This document shows positions 34,305 through 43,737 of a DNA stretch of 64,000 bases, piece after piece. Each line of letters starts with the position of its first letter. Position 1 is the first letter of the stretch. The stretch is taken from contig LRBF01000271.1 of the NCBI GenBank assembly GCA_001580565.1, positions 62,001 to 126,000 on the forward strand, written 5' to 3'. The notes beneath the pieces are model-generated. The model was not told the DNA's origin, made no database searches, and saw only the letters and a list, made by a program, of their open reading frames with translations. A program made the translations under genes and the position numbers. This DNA is from Caballeronia megalochromosomata. GTDB lineage: Bacteria > Pseudomonadota > Gammaproteobacteria > Burkholderiales > Burkholderiaceae.

Positions 34305-34868
34305 TGAAAGGCCGATCTTTATGTACTCGATTGGCCATTATAGGGCGCGCAACAGCTTGTACGATGACTATCGACTTAGCCCGAAAAGACCAGCGTCGCT
34401 GCGCGCGCCTTTAGAAGCAGTATTCGCTTTAATGCGAAAGCCGTTTCGCGCGCCCGAGGCGTTTTGACGCATGATGGAAAACCCCAGCCAAATCATGCGA
34501 TTAGGGGACAAAACAAAGCGTTGATATACCGTCAGTTGCGGCGTAAAGTTCAAGTACCGCATGAAGTGCAACCGCGCCAGCCCGACGGCATCAGCCGCAC
34601 GCGCCGGCGCTGTTCGCATGGAACAGGGCTCGCGAGTCCATGCCGCATCAGTTGGATTCGCCATCGTCTCGCGCAGTCGCGAGCCTGAACAGGGCGGTTC
34701 ACCGGCTCGTCGCCGCGCGTGTCTATGCGTTACCTCACGCGCCTTGCGCCTCTCGCGCGTCTCGCTCATCGATCAGGCGAAAGCCGGTGCACATCCGTAT
34801 TCACATTCGCGGTTTTCACAGCGATACTGAGGCGCGGCATCGAAGTGGGCAGGCAAGGAGACGAGCAA
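34305..34868. other. Intergenic region of 564 bp
   Basis: Between the FCD regulator and the small stress protein. Several short open frames exist but none has a ribosome-binding site or protein-like composition. It should contain both divergent promoters; none can be fixed by eye. Confidence 0.4.
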
Positions 34869-35291
34869 ATGATGCGTGAAGTAAGCGGAGCGTTCTACGG
34901 CTCCCGTAAGCTGGATGAAGCACTTGAAGACTTGCGCGCTCAAGGCATCGCGGCCGATCGTGTCCGCGTGGCGAGCATGAGCGGTTTCGCCGATTTCCAT
35001 ACCTCGCAGGTACAGAGCAACAACGCGCAAACACAATGGATCGCGGCGGAATACGCGGGCCACGGGGAGCATCTGGGCGTCGTCGATACGCATGACTACC
35101 CGTTCGGGCTGGACATGTCGAGCGACGACATCCTTCCCTCCTTCGGCGCTGACGGAGGCGACGCGGACCTGGACTGTGGCGTCACACGCGTGGTCGTGAG
35201 CATTCGAGACGAAGCGGAGATGCGCGCGGTGTGCGACATCTTCTCCCGCCTCGGCACCGACGATATCGACGTGGAAAGCATCGCGGCCTGA
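34869..35291 (+). CDS. Small stress-type protein (YflT-like)
   Basis: 140 aa. AAGGAGA lies 7 bases before the first of two adjacent ATGs. A YflT/general-stress-like segment opens it (VSGAFYGSRKLDEALEDLRAQGI), and the C-terminal half is an alpha/beta unit (TRVVVSIRDEAEMRAVCDIF). Acidic, no signal peptide. Function not established; stress response is inferred from the family likeness. Confidence 0.7.
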   Translation: MMREVSGAFYGSRKLDEALEDLRAQGIAADRVRVASMSGFADFHTSQVQSNNAQTQWIAAEYAGHGEHLGVVDTHDYPFGLDMSSDDILPSFGADGGDADLDCGVTRVVVSIRDEAEMRAVCDIFSRLGTDDIDVESIAA

Positions 35292-35321
35292 CCGGCCGCG
35301 CCTGCTGCTCACATCCGCGCT

Positions 35322-35558
35322 TCACTGCGTCGACGGCGCGGGCCTGGCTTTCTTCTTGTGCTTGGAGTGATGCGTACTGCCGGGCGCGGAGGTATTGTCG
35401 CCGCCGACGGTCGGTCCCGCCGTCGCCGCGCCGTGGGCGTTGCCGCCGCCCGAACCGCCATTGCCGTTTCCGCCCGCCTGCGCCATCGATGCGCCCGCAA
35501 GGCCTATCGTCGCGCCCGCCGTCAGCGCGATCAAAGCCCTCAATCCAGTCGTCCTCAT
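35322..35558 (-). CDS. Small exported Gly/Asn-rich protein
   Basis: 78 aa with a clear signal peptide (MRTTGLRALIALTAGATIGL, cleavage likely after AQA near 28). The mature part is Gly/Asn-rich (GNGNGGSGGGNAHG) and ends in a basic His/Lys stretch. GAGGATAG precedes the ATG. No family recognised; a periplasmic or envelope peptide. Confidence 0.65.
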   Translation of the reverse strand: MRTTGLRALIALTAGATIGLAGASMAQAGGNGNGGSGGGNAHGAATAGPTVGGDNTSAPGSTHHSKHKKKARPAPSTQ

Positions 35559-35707
35559 TTCTATCCTCGTCGATCAGGTCCAGCACCGGTCGGCGTGCAT
35601 TTCGCATGCAAGATGCATAACGCAAAATGCCATCTGGTATATGGCATGCTGCATGCTCGCCCTTTGACTTCCGTTGCCGCGTTCGGCCGAAAAGATCCAC
35701 CCTGCTC

Positions 35708-38392
35708 ATGGATGTCCGCAAAACCACCCGCAAGTCCGCAGAACGCGACGATGTCGCGACTACAACGAGAGCAGGTTTCGTGCGCGTTCGTGGCGCTCGC
35801 GAGCACAACCTGAAAAACGTCGATGTGGACGTACCGCGCGACGCGCTCGTCGTCTTTACCGGCGTGTCGGGTTCCGGCAAATCGTCGCTGGCGTTCGGCA
35901 CGCTCTACGCCGAGGCGCAGCGGCGTTATTTCGAGTCGGTCGCGCCGTATGCGCGGCGGCTCATCGAACAGGTCGGCGTGCCGCAGGTGGACTCGATCGA
36001 GGGCTTGCCGCCTGCCGTCGCCCTTCAGCAGCAGCGCGGCTCGCCGAACGCGCGCTCGTCGGTCGGCAGCGTGACGACGCTCTCGAGCCTCGTGCGCATG
36101 CTGTATTCGCGCACCGGCAGTTATCCGCCGAAGCAGCCGATGCTCTACGCGGAAGATTTCTCGCCGAACACGGTCCAGGGCGCGTGCCCCGTGTGTCACG
36201 GCCTTGGGCGCGTCTACGAAGTCACGGAAAAGTCGATGGTGCCCGACGACTCGCTCACGATCCGCGAGCGCGCGGTCGCAGCCTGGCCGCCTGCATGGCA
36301 CGGCCAGAATCTGCGCGACATTCTCGTCACGCTCGGCTACGACGTCGACACACCCTGGCGCGACTTGCCGAAGAAGGACCGCGACTGGATTCTCTTCACC
36401 GAAGAGCAGCCGACAGTGCCGGTCTATGCCGGCCTCACGCCGAAGGAAACGCAAGCCGCGTTGAAGCGCGGCGCCGAGCCGAGCTATCAGGGCACTTTCA
36501 CCGGCGCGCGTCGCTACGTGCTGCATACCTTCGCGCACACGCAAAGCGCGCTCATGAAAAAGCGCGTCTCGCGCTTCATGATCGGCAGCGATTGCCATGC
36601 GTGCGACGGCAAGCGCCTCAAGAAGGAAGCATTGTCGGTGACGTTCGCGGGGCTCGACATCGCCGAGTTCGCCCGTCTGCCGCTGAACCGTCTCGCCGAT
36701 CTGCTCGCGCCCATTGCACGCGGGGACTGGCCTTCCGGCGACGCTGCGCCGAGCCTCGCGCTCGCGAAGAAAGACCGGCTCGCGGCGACGGCGAAGCGCG
36801 TAGCGGCAGGCGGCTCGGCGCACAAGGCCGCGCCCGACGTGCGCCGCACGGCCAATCTCTCCGACGAGAAACGCGCCGCCGCCGAACGCATCGCCGCCGA
36901 CTTGCTGGAGCGGCTCGGCACGCTGAACGATCTTGGCCTCGGCTATCTGTCGCTCGATCGCGCGACACCGACGCTCTCCTCCGGAGAACTGCAGCGTCTG
37001 CGGCTCGCGACACAACTCGCGTCGCAACTCTTCGGCGTCGTGTACGTGCTCGATGAACCATCCGCGGGTCTGCATCCCGCCGACAGCGAGGCGCTCTTCG
37101 CCGCATTGCAGCGTCTGAAGGCCGCGGGCAATTCGCTCTTCGTCATCGAGCACGATCTGAACACGATGCGGCGCGCGGACTGGCTCGTCGATGTCGGTCC
37201 GGCCGCGGGCGAAGGAGGCGGACATGTGCTCTATAGCGGACCGCCCGAAGGCCTCGCGTCGGTCGACGCATCGCAGACGCGCAAGCATCTCTTCGCGCCG
37301 GCACAGACGATCGAACGCGTCGCGCGCGCGCCGCGTGGCTGGCTGAAGATCGCGGGCATCACGCGCAACAATCTGCATGGCATCGACGCCGCGTTTCCAC
37401 TCGGCGCCTTTACAACGGTCACCGGTATTTCCGGTTCCGGCAAGTCGAGCCTCGTGAGTCAGGCGTTGCCGGAACTCGTGGCACAGCGGCTCGGACGCTC
37501 GCTCGACGACGCAAACGACGAAGAGCAGGATCCGCTCTTCGCGCAAGCCGACGCACCGGTCGGCGGACGTATCGTCGAAGGCATGGAGACGATCCGGCGT
37601 CTCGTGCGCGTCGATCAGAAGCCGATCGGCCGCACGCCGCGCTCGAACCTCGCCACCTACACGGGTCTCTTCGATCACGTGCGCAAACTGTTCGCGGATA
37701 CGCCCGCCGCACGCAAGCGCCGCTATGGCGCGGGACGGTTTTCGTTCAACGTCGCGCAAGGACGTTGCCCGACATGCGAAGGCGAAGGTTTCGTCAGCGT
37801 CGAGCTGTTGTTTCTGCCGAGCGTCTATACCTCGTGCTCGACGTGTCACGGCTCGCGTTACAACCCGCAGACACTGGAAATCACATGGCGCGACAAGAAC
37901 ATCGCGGATGTGCTCGACATGACCGTCGACACCGCGTGCGCGTTCTTCGCCGATGAACCGATCGTGATGCGCGCACTCGCCGTGCTGCGCGACATCGGCC
38001 TTGGCTATCTGCGGCTCGGACAGCCCGCGACCGAACTCTCGGGCGGCGAAGCGCAGCGCATCAAGCTCGCCACGGAGCTGCAGCGCGCGCATCGCGGAGA
38101 CACGCTCTATATCCTCGATGAGCCGACCACAGGCCTTCACCCCGCCGATGTGGATCGTCTGATGGCACAACTGCAAGGACTCGTCGATGCGGGCAACACG
38201 GTCGTCGTCGTGGAGCACGACATGCGTGTCGCATCGCTCTCGGATTGGGTCATCGACATCGGTCCCGGCGCGGGCGAGGATGGCGGCCGGATCGTCGTGA
38301 CGGGTACGCCGCAACGCATCGCGGAGCATGCCGCGAGCCGCACGGCGTGTTATCTGGCGCAAGCGCTGGGTTCAGGCGGCGGCGCGCCCTGA
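35708..38392 (+). CDS. UvrA-like ABC ATPase (UvrA2 type)
   Basis: 894 aa, shorter than the housekeeping UvrA (about 940-960). Two ABC modules: Walker A GVSGSGKSSLAF (about 56) with LSSGELQRLRLATQL, and GISGSGKSSLV (about 575) with LSGGEAQRIKLATEL. Three zinc-type Cys pairs are visible (CPVCHGLG, CHACDGKR, CPTCEGEG with CSTCHGSR). Such second UvrA proteins occur in many bacteria and have been linked to DNA-damage tolerance or drug resistance rather than canonical repair. No uvrB or uvrC is nearby. Its 3' end overlaps the convergent MESH1-type gene by 21 bases. Confidence 0.88.
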   Translation: MDVRKTTRKSAERDDVATTTRAGFVRVRGAREHNLKNVDVDVPRDALVVFTGVSGSGKSSLAFGTLYAEAQRRYFESVAPYARRLIEQVGVPQVDSIEGLPPAVALQQQRGSPNARSSVGSVTTLSSLVRMLYSRTGSYPPKQPMLYAEDFSPNTVQGACPVCHGLGRVYEVTEKSMVPDDSLTIRERAVAAWPPAWHGQNLRDILVTLGYDVDTPWRDLPKKDRDWILFTEEQPTVPVYAGLTPKETQAALKRGAEPSYQGTFTGARRYVLHTFAHTQSALMKKRVSRFMIGSDCHACDGKRLKKEALSVTFAGLDIAEFARLPLNRLADLLAPIARGDWPSGDAAPSLALAKKDRLAATAKRVAAGGSAHKAAPDVRRTANLSDEKRAAAERIAADLLERLGTLNDLGLGYLSLDRATPTLSSGELQRLRLATQLASQLFGVVYVLDEPSAGLHPADSEALFAALQRLKAAGNSLFVIEHDLNTMRRADWLVDVGPAAGEGGGHVLYSGPPEGLASVDASQTRKHLFAPAQTIERVARAPRGWLKIAGITRNNLHGIDAAFPLGAFTTVTGISGSGKSSLVSQALPELVAQRLGRSLDDANDEEQDPLFAQADAPVGGRIVEGMETIRRLVRVDQKPIGRTPRSNLATYTGLFDHVRKLFADTPAARKRRYGAGRFSFNVAQGRCPTCEGEGFVSVELLFLPSVYTSCSTCHGSRYNPQTLEITWRDKNIADVLDMTVDTACAFFADEPIVMRALAVLRDIGLGYLRLGQPATELSGGEAQRIKLATELQRAHRGDTLYILDEPTTGLHPADVDRLMAQLQGLVDAGNTVVVVEHDMRVASLSDWVIDIGPGAGEDGGRIVVTGTPQRIAEHAASRTACYLAQALGSGGGAP

Positions 38393-38911
38393 AGGCACGC
38401 CTTGCCGATACGTCTCGTCGAACGCGGTTTCGAGCGCGGGGTGCACGCCGCGCAAACCATCGACGACACGCTTTGCCCAGTCGAAGTACTCCCGCTTTCT
38501 TTCCTCGCTCCAGTTCGAAGGCGGCATGGCGAGAATATCGCGCAGATTGCAGATCTTGTCCGCGAGCTTCACGAGCTGCGCGGCGTGACTGATATGCGCC
38601 GCATGTTCGATCTGCAGGCGCTTTCTCTCGGCCTTCGGCAAGGACTTGTCGTCCGTCACTTCAGCGACGACGCGCGCGACCTCCGCGCCGAACCATTGCA
38701 CGAGTTCGTCGTGCGATGTGTCGGTGTCCTCGATCGTATCGTGCAGAATGGCCGCGAGCAGGACGCGCTCGTCGTCGATGCCGCCTTCATTGGCGAGCAC
38801 ATTCGCAAGCGCGATCGGATGATTGATATACGGCGACGCCTCCGCGTCCTTGCGGCGCTGATTGCGATGTTTGTCCGCGGCAAACGCGATGGCCCGGATC
38901 AGTTGATTCAT
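38372..38911 (-). CDS. MESH1-type HD hydrolase (small (p)ppGpp hydrolase-like)
   Basis: 179 aa. AGGAG precedes the ATG. HD-domain metal residues are in INHPIALAN (about 30), AILHDTIEDTD (about 54) and KLADKICNLRD (about 117), the pattern of SpoT/MESH1 hydrolases without a synthetase domain. Likely a cytoplasmic hydrolase of (p)ppGpp or NADPH-like phosphates. Convergent with, and overlapping, the UvrA2-type gene. Confidence 0.88.
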   Translation of the reverse strand: MNQLIRAIAFAADKHRNQRRKDAEASPYINHPIALANVLANEGGIDDERVLLAAILHDTIEDTDTSHDELVQWFGAEVARVVAEVTDDKSLPKAERKRLQIEHAAHISHAAQLVKLADKICNLRDILAMPPSNWSEERKREYFDWAKRVVDGLRGVHPALETAFDETYRQGVPSGRAAA

Positions 38912-38968
38912 TGGATGGTCTCCTGCGGCAAATGAGGAAATTATATGCGCCGCACAAACGCCTCCATC

Positions 38969-39685
38969 TCAATACAAACCGATCCATCGCCAGACATAAA
39001 AGCGTGCGATGCCGACCAGTTCATGCAATGCGCTGTTCGAATCGAACCATCCTTTCCGACGCGGCAACCACCACGTCAGTGGCGGACGCACATAGGCAAC
39101 CGTCGGCTGCGGATGCAGTCCGAACGCATCGAACGCGAGCATCGCACGGCGCATATGAAGCGACGACGTGATCAGCAGCAACCTATCGTATTGCCGGGAA
39201 CGCAATATTTTCTCGGTATTGCGCGCGTTTTCGTAGGTGTCGAGGCTTTCGTTTTCGAGGATCAGATCCGCGCGCTTCACGCCTGCGTCGAGAAGCAGGC
39301 TGCCATATAAATCCGCTTCGCTTTGCTCGTGATGTTGAGGATTGCCTCCGCTCACAATGACGAAGCACGACTTTTCCGTCTCGACGCAGCGCTTGTAGAG
39401 GGACGCCGCGAGATCGATGCGCGTCATGGCGTCGCCCTTGGGCACAAGACGCCGCTGGTGATCGTACGACGTCCCGCCTCCCAGCACGACGATCGCCATG
39501 CGCGAGCCGAACCTCGGATCGTTTATCGCGGTGTAGTGGTCATTCGCAAGCCGCACGAGCGGACCGGGAAGCACGCTTCCGAGCATCCAGAACACAGCGC
39601 CCGTCACGAGCACGATCGTGCCGCGCCGCCTTTTCCAGACCACGGATAGCGCAACGAATATCAATAGCAACGAGATCAGAACCAA
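38969..39685 (-). CDS. YdcF/DUF218-family membrane protein
   Basis: 238 aa from a TTG at 39685. Two N-terminal membrane helices (about 1-17 and 22-42), then the DUF218 domain, likely periplasmic: AIVVLGGGTSYD (about 64), IVSGGNPQHHEQSEAD, ENESLDTYENA, LLLITSSLHMRRA. Related to ElyC/SanA proteins involved in envelope integrity. Monocistronic by position. Confidence 0.85.
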   Translation of the reverse strand: MVLISLLLIFVALSVVWKRRRGTIVLVTGAVFWMLGSVLPGPLVRLANDHYTAINDPRFGSRMAIVVLGGGTSYDHQRRLVPKGDAMTRIDLAASLYKRCVETEKSCFVIVSGGNPQHHEQSEADLYGSLLLDAGVKRADLILENESLDTYENARNTEKILRSRQYDRLLLITSSLHMRRAMLAFDAFGLHPQPTVAYVRPPLTWWLPRRKGWFDSNSALHELVGIARFYVWRWIGLY

Positions 39686-40096
39686 TTACCTTACCCCGAT
39701 CGTTATTTTCAAAATGCTTTCACGCATGGATCGTTTTTGCAGGATGCTCACCGATTCATGCGCAGGAGTTACCTGTTCAACGCAAATTCGCGGATAGCGT
39801 GAGTTTGAATCATGGCATCGGATCGCGACATGCTTGATATCGCACACAGCGCCGGTTTCCCATCGAAGCCCTCCGTGCGCCATCGCACGGACGCACAAGG
39901 CCCGAAATTCGTTAAATACGATCAAACCAAAATTTATAAGAAGACAGTGCGTGCGAGGGCGCTCGTGAAATCACGTTCACGGGACATCACAACACCGCTG
40001 CCGATACGCCCCGGAGATAGCGACATTCGATAAGAACTCATCGTCGCAATCCGGAATTACTGCACCAATGGCCGGGTACAAGGGAAAACACAGACA
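39686..40096. other. Intergenic region of 411 bp
   Basis: Lies upstream of the carrier-protein cluster and should hold its promoter. An 8-bp hairpin TCCGTGCG-CCAT-CGCACGGA occurs at 39872-39891 without a T-run. A short open frame at 39812-40033 lacks protein-like features. Confidence 0.4.
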
Positions 40097-40348
40097 ATGA
40101 AAACTGAATTGCGCCGCATCCTCGCCGAGTCCGCTCGTCTCGACGTGCCCATCGACACGCTCGCCGACAACGACGATCTCTACGCAGCAGGGCTCTCCTC
40201 GCTCGCCACGGTCCACGTGATGCTGGCGATCGAAGACGAATTCGGGATCGAGATTCCCGATCACATGCTCACGCGCCGCCTCTTTTCGAGCGTCGATTCG
40301 CTCGCATCGGCGGTCGGCGAACTGCGCCGTTCGCAGGCGGCAGCATGA
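40097..40348 (+). CDS. Acyl/aminoacyl carrier protein
   Basis: 83 aa, the size of a free-standing carrier protein. AAGGGA lies upstream of the ATG. The four-helix motif and the phosphopantetheine serine in YAAGLSSLATVHVML (about residue 36) are clear. It would be acylated by the amino acid:carrier-protein ligase two genes downstream. First gene of a tight cluster; its stop overlaps the start of the dehydrogenase gene (ATGA). Confidence 0.92.
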   Translation: MKTELRRILAESARLDVPIDTLADNDDLYAAGLSSLATVHVMLAIEDEFGIEIPDHMLTRRLFSSVDSLASAVGELRRSQAAA

Positions 40349-41598
40349 ACGCGCCCGCTCAGGACCTGGAGATGGCCGAGCTCGCGCAGAGCGCGAACGC
40401 GCGCAGCGAAAGCGAGCTGATCGAAGCCGCGAAGCGCGTGGCCGCGGTCGCGGCGAAGCACGCCGATGCGGTCGATCGCGAAGCGCGCTTCCCCGCTGAA
40501 GCGGTGGCGGCGATGCGAGAAGAGCGCCTCTTCTCCGCGATGATCCCCACGATGTACGGCGGCGACGGCCTTTCGCTCACCGGCGTCGCGCGCTTGTGCG
40601 AAGCAATGGCGCAGGGCTGCGCATCGTCCGCGATGATCTATGCGATGCATCAGAGCCAGGTCGTGTGCATCGTCGATCATGGCGCGAACGTGCCCTGGCA
40701 GCGCGACTTCCTCGCACGCATGGTCAACGAGCAGTTGCTGCTCGCATCGGCGACCTCGGAAGAGAACATCGGCGGCAACATGCGCACGAGCGCGTGCTCG
40801 GTCGATCTCGTCGACAACGCGTTTCGCATCGAGAAGCTCGCACCGACCATCTCGTACGGCAAGTATTCCGATTGCATTCTCGTGACTGCGCGCCGTCATC
40901 CTGACGCGCCGCCCTCCGATCAGGTGCTGATCGTGGCGCCGCGCGATACGTTCACGCTCGAGCAGCGCGGCACGTGGGACACGCTCGGCATGCGCGGAAC
41001 GTGCAGCGAGGGACATCGTCTGGTCGCGAGCGGGATCGCGGAACAGATCCTGCCCGCGCCGTTCTCGCGGATCGCCGACGAAAGCATGCTGCCGGTTTCG
41101 CATACCTTGTGGTCGTCGGTATGGTGCGGCATCGCGAGCGATGCGGCGAATCGCGCGCATCAATTCTTCCGCAATCAGGCGCGCGGCAAGCCCGCCTTGC
41201 CGCCTTCGGCCGCGCGGCTCTCGCAAGTGCTCACGCTCATCAAGATGATGCAGGCGCGTCTGCGCGAATCGCTCGCCAATGTCGAGGCGGCTCAGGCCGA
41301 GCGCACCGCGCGCAAGGCCAGCCAGAGCAATGACGACGATGCGCCGCTCGCGGCGTCGATCGGCATCAATGCGGACCTGAACATGCTCAAGCTGGCGATT
41401 TCGCAATCGGCGGTGCATGTCGTTCAGGAGACGCTGATGATCTGCGGCATGGCGGGCTACAAGAACGACACGCCGTTCAGCGTGGGACGCCATCTGCGCG
41501 ATCTGCATTCGGCGCCGCTCATGATCAGCAACGACCGCATCGAATTGAACACGGCGAATCTGCTGCTCGCGCAGCGCGCCGCAACGGGGACCCTTTGA
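40345..41598 (+). CDS. Acyl-CoA dehydrogenase-like flavoprotein
   Basis: 417 aa. N-terminal helical domain, middle beta domain (SATSEENIGGNMRTS, YGKYSDCILVTAR) and C-terminal helical domain (HVVQETLMICGMAGY) of the acyl-CoA dehydrogenase fold. Translationally coupled to the carrier-protein gene. It may oxidise a carrier-bound aminoacyl or acyl thioester with FAD, as the dehydrogenases of pyrrole and other carrier-protein pathways do. Substrate unproven. Confidence 0.88.
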   Translation: MNAPAQDLEMAELAQSANARSESELIEAAKRVAAVAAKHADAVDREARFPAEAVAAMREERLFSAMIPTMYGGDGLSLTGVARLCEAMAQGCASSAMIYAMHQSQVVCIVDHGANVPWQRDFLARMVNEQLLLASATSEENIGGNMRTSACSVDLVDNAFRIEKLAPTISYGKYSDCILVTARRHPDAPPSDQVLIVAPRDTFTLEQRGTWDTLGMRGTCSEGHRLVASGIAEQILPAPFSRIADESMLPVSHTLWSSVWCGIASDAANRAHQFFRNQARGKPALPPSAARLSQVLTLIKMMQARLRESLANVEAAQAERTARKASQSNDDDAPLAASIGINADLNMLKLAISQSAVHVVQETLMICGMAGYKNDTPFSVGRHLRDLHSAPLMISNDRIELNTANLLLAQRAATGTL

Positions 41599-41602
41599 CA
41601 AT

Positions 41603-42670
41603 ATGAACATGCCGACGGAACAGGCCGCCATGATGCAGGCCGAAGCACAAGCACAAGCACAAGAGACTCAGGCACCGTACGACAAGTCGGACCTGACCTT
41701 GCGCGATCGCCTGATCGAAGCCGGGATTCTGCTCGACACGGGCGAAGACGGCCTCTACGGGCGCAGCGAAGTATTCGAGGACATCGTCGAGCGCCTCAAT
41801 CAGGCAATCACGGCGCTCGGCGCGGACCAGCACGCGGAAGTGCTGCGCTTTCCGCCCGCGATGCGCCGCCGCGACTTCGAGGACAGCGAGTATCTGAAGA
41901 GCTTCCCGAATCTCGCGGGCACGATTCACTCGTTCCAGGGCAACGACCGCGGGCATCATCGCCTGCTCGAAGCCCTCGACAAGATCGTGCATGTCGGCGA
42001 GGAAGAAGAGCGTTCCGACGAATGGATGGATCAGCAGAAGCCCACGCGCCTCGTGCTCACGCCGGCCGCATGCTATCCGATCTATCCGCTCGTCGCGAAG
42101 CGCGGCAAGCTCGCCGAAGACGGCGCGATCTTCGACGCGTTCTCGTACTGCTTCCGTCACGAGCCGTCCATCGATCCGGGCCGCATGCAGATGTTCCGCA
42201 TGCGCGAGTACATTCGCGTCGGCAGCCCCGAGCAGGTGATGGCGTTCCGTCAGAAGTGGATCGAGCGCGGCTCGCTGCTCGTCAATCTGCTCGAACTGCC
42301 CTTCGAGATCGACCTCGCCAACGACCCGTTCTTCGGGCGCGGCGGCATGATCGTCGCGGATAGCCAGCGCGCGCAGCAACTCAAGTTCGAACTGCTCGTG
42401 CCGGTCGCGACGCCCGACCGTCCGACCGCGTGCCTCTCGTTCAACTATCACCAGGACCATTTCGGCGAACTCTGGCATATCAGCCAGGCGGACGATCAGG
42501 TCGCGCACACGGCATGCGTCGGCTTCGGCATGGAGCGCACGACACTCGCACTCTTCCGTCATCACGGGCTCGATGTCAAGGCGTGGCCGGAGAAAGTGCG
42601 TCAGCTGCTGTGGGGCGACAAGGCGCCGCTCATCGAACAAGGTCTCGCCAGCCTGGGAAGCGAGAAATGA
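41603..42670 (+). CDS. Amino acid--[acyl-carrier-protein] ligase (seryl-tRNA-synthetase-like)
   Basis: 355 aa, far shorter than seryl-tRNA synthetase, with no N-terminal tRNA-binding arm. Class II motifs are seen: YCFRHEPS (motif 2) and GFGMERTTLALF (motif 3). Zinc ligand candidates are C in TPAACYP, E in RHEPS and C in HTACVGF, the set known for atypical SerRS-like amino acid:[carrier protein] ligases from Bradyrhizobium and Agrobacterium. These activate glycine or alanine and load it on a dedicated carrier protein. The carrier gene two positions upstream is the obvious acceptor. Starts 4 bp after the dehydrogenase gene. Confidence 0.92.
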   Translation: MNMPTEQAAMMQAEAQAQAQETQAPYDKSDLTLRDRLIEAGILLDTGEDGLYGRSEVFEDIVERLNQAITALGADQHAEVLRFPPAMRRRDFEDSEYLKSFPNLAGTIHSFQGNDRGHHRLLEALDKIVHVGEEEERSDEWMDQQKPTRLVLTPAACYPIYPLVAKRGKLAEDGAIFDAFSYCFRHEPSIDPGRMQMFRMREYIRVGSPEQVMAFRQKWIERGSLLVNLLELPFEIDLANDPFFGRGGMIVADSQRAQQLKFELLVPVATPDRPTACLSFNYHQDHFGELWHISQADDQVAHTACVGFGMERTTLALFRHHGLDVKAWPEKVRQLLWGDKAPLIEQGLASLGSEK

Positions 42671-43671
42671 ACGCACGCTCGCCGGCGGAAGCCGTGACAG
42701 AAACGTCCACGGTCGCGAACAGCGAGTATCGTCAGCACGCGCTGCATCGTGAAGAGCGCGTGTGGCTGGAGACGAACTGCTACGTCGACTTGTGGATCGA
42801 GCTGCTGCATCACTACGGCTGCGATCCGCATGCGGCGCTCAGCTTCACGGTGACGCAGGCGTTCGAGGGCGATCAGTTCACGTTCCCGAAGTTCTCGCTC
42901 GACGATATATCGCGGCTCTATGGCCTCCAGGCACAAGAGCTCGCGATCTACGACACGCTGGAAGCGCACGTGCGCGAGCAGACGCGGCGCGGGCAGATGG
43001 TGGTGGTCGAAATGGACTCGTACTATCTGCCCGATACGCGCGCGACCGCGTATCGGCAGACGCATACGAAGACGACCATCGCCATCGATGCAATCGACAC
43101 CGACGCGAAGCGCATCACGTACTTCCACAACGCGGGGTATTTCGCGTTGTCGGGCGAGGACTACGATGGCGTGTTCCGTCTGATGCCCGGCCTCGCGAGC
43201 GATGTGCACGCGCTCTTCCCGTATGTCGAGTTCGTGAAGCGCGCGCGTGCTCCGCTCGAAGGCGATGCGATGGTGCAGCGCTCGGTCGACCTGCTCGCGT
43301 TGCGGCTCGCGGATCGTCCAGCGACGAATCCGGTCGCGCAATGGCGCGCGGCGTTTCCCGAGCATTTGCGCGCCTTGCTCGAACGGGATCCCGCGTACTA
43401 TCACCTCTATACGTTCAACGTGATGCGTCAGCTCGGCTCGAACTTCGAGTTGCTGTCGAAGTATCTCGGCTGGCTGAACCGCCACGGCGTGGAAGTCGCA
43501 AGCGAAATCCTGACGAACGCGCAGGCGATCGCGAGCGAAGCGATGGTGATGCAGTTCCGTCTCGCGCGCGCCCGCATGCGCTCGCGCATCGATCCGTGCG
43601 AGGATTGCCTCGAATCGATGCAGACTTCGTACGACAAGGTCATCGAGCCGCTCGCCGCGCGCTTTCTCTGA
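42667..43671 (+). CDS. DUF1839-family protein
   Basis: 334 aa. Start ATG overlaps the ligase stop (ATGA). DUF1839 proteins are a family of unknown function found next to aminoacyl carrier-protein ligases. No membrane helix or signal peptide. Notable segments are ETNCYVDLWIELLHHYG (about 38), FTVTQAFEGDQFTFPKF, MDSYYLPDTRATAYRQTHTK (about 118) and ITYFHNAGYFALSGEDYDG. The conserved ETNCY cysteine and the peptidase-like DSYYLPDT...Y...HTKT pattern make a transferase or thioesterase acting on the loaded carrier plausible, but this is only inference. Confidence 0.85.
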   Translation: MNARSPAEAVTETSTVANSEYRQHALHREERVWLETNCYVDLWIELLHHYGCDPHAALSFTVTQAFEGDQFTFPKFSLDDISRLYGLQAQELAIYDTLEAHVREQTRRGQMVVVEMDSYYLPDTRATAYRQTHTKTTIAIDAIDTDAKRITYFHNAGYFALSGEDYDGVFRLMPGLASDVHALFPYVEFVKRARAPLEGDAMVQRSVDLLALRLADRPATNPVAQWRAAFPEHLRALLERDPAYYHLYTFNVMRQLGSNFELLSKYLGWLNRHGVEVASEILTNAQAIASEAMVMQFRLARARMRSRIDPCEDCLESMQTSYDKVIEPLAARFL

Positions 43672-43673
43672 AC

Positions 43674-43703
43674 GCCGAAGCCGCGCGCCCGCGCGGCTTC
43701 GGC
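43674..43703 (+). terminator. Strong GC-rich hairpin between DUF1839 and GH2 genes
   Basis: Two perfectly complementary 14-base arms with a 2-base centre, 2 bases after the DUF1839 stop and 34 bases before the GH2 start. There is no T-run (CTCATTC follows), so it may attenuate rather than stop transcription, or protect the upstream mRNA. Confidence 0.5.
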
Positions 43704-43737
43704 CTCATTCTCCGTATCCCATCCACGAGGTAGGCTC

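Noticed and set aside
34368..34769. 133-codon open frame in a gene-free stretch
   Set aside because: No ribosome-binding site, Arg-rich random-like composition and no recognisable fold; kept as intergenic.
35561..38362. Very long open frame (933 codons) on the minus strand
   Set aside because: Antisense shadow of the UvrA2-type gene in GC-rich DNA: composition is Arg/His-rich with no motif, and it would cover the whole of a clear gene.
39812..40033. 73-codon open frame before the carrier-protein gene
   Set aside because: No ribosome-binding site and low-complexity basic tail; more likely promoter region.
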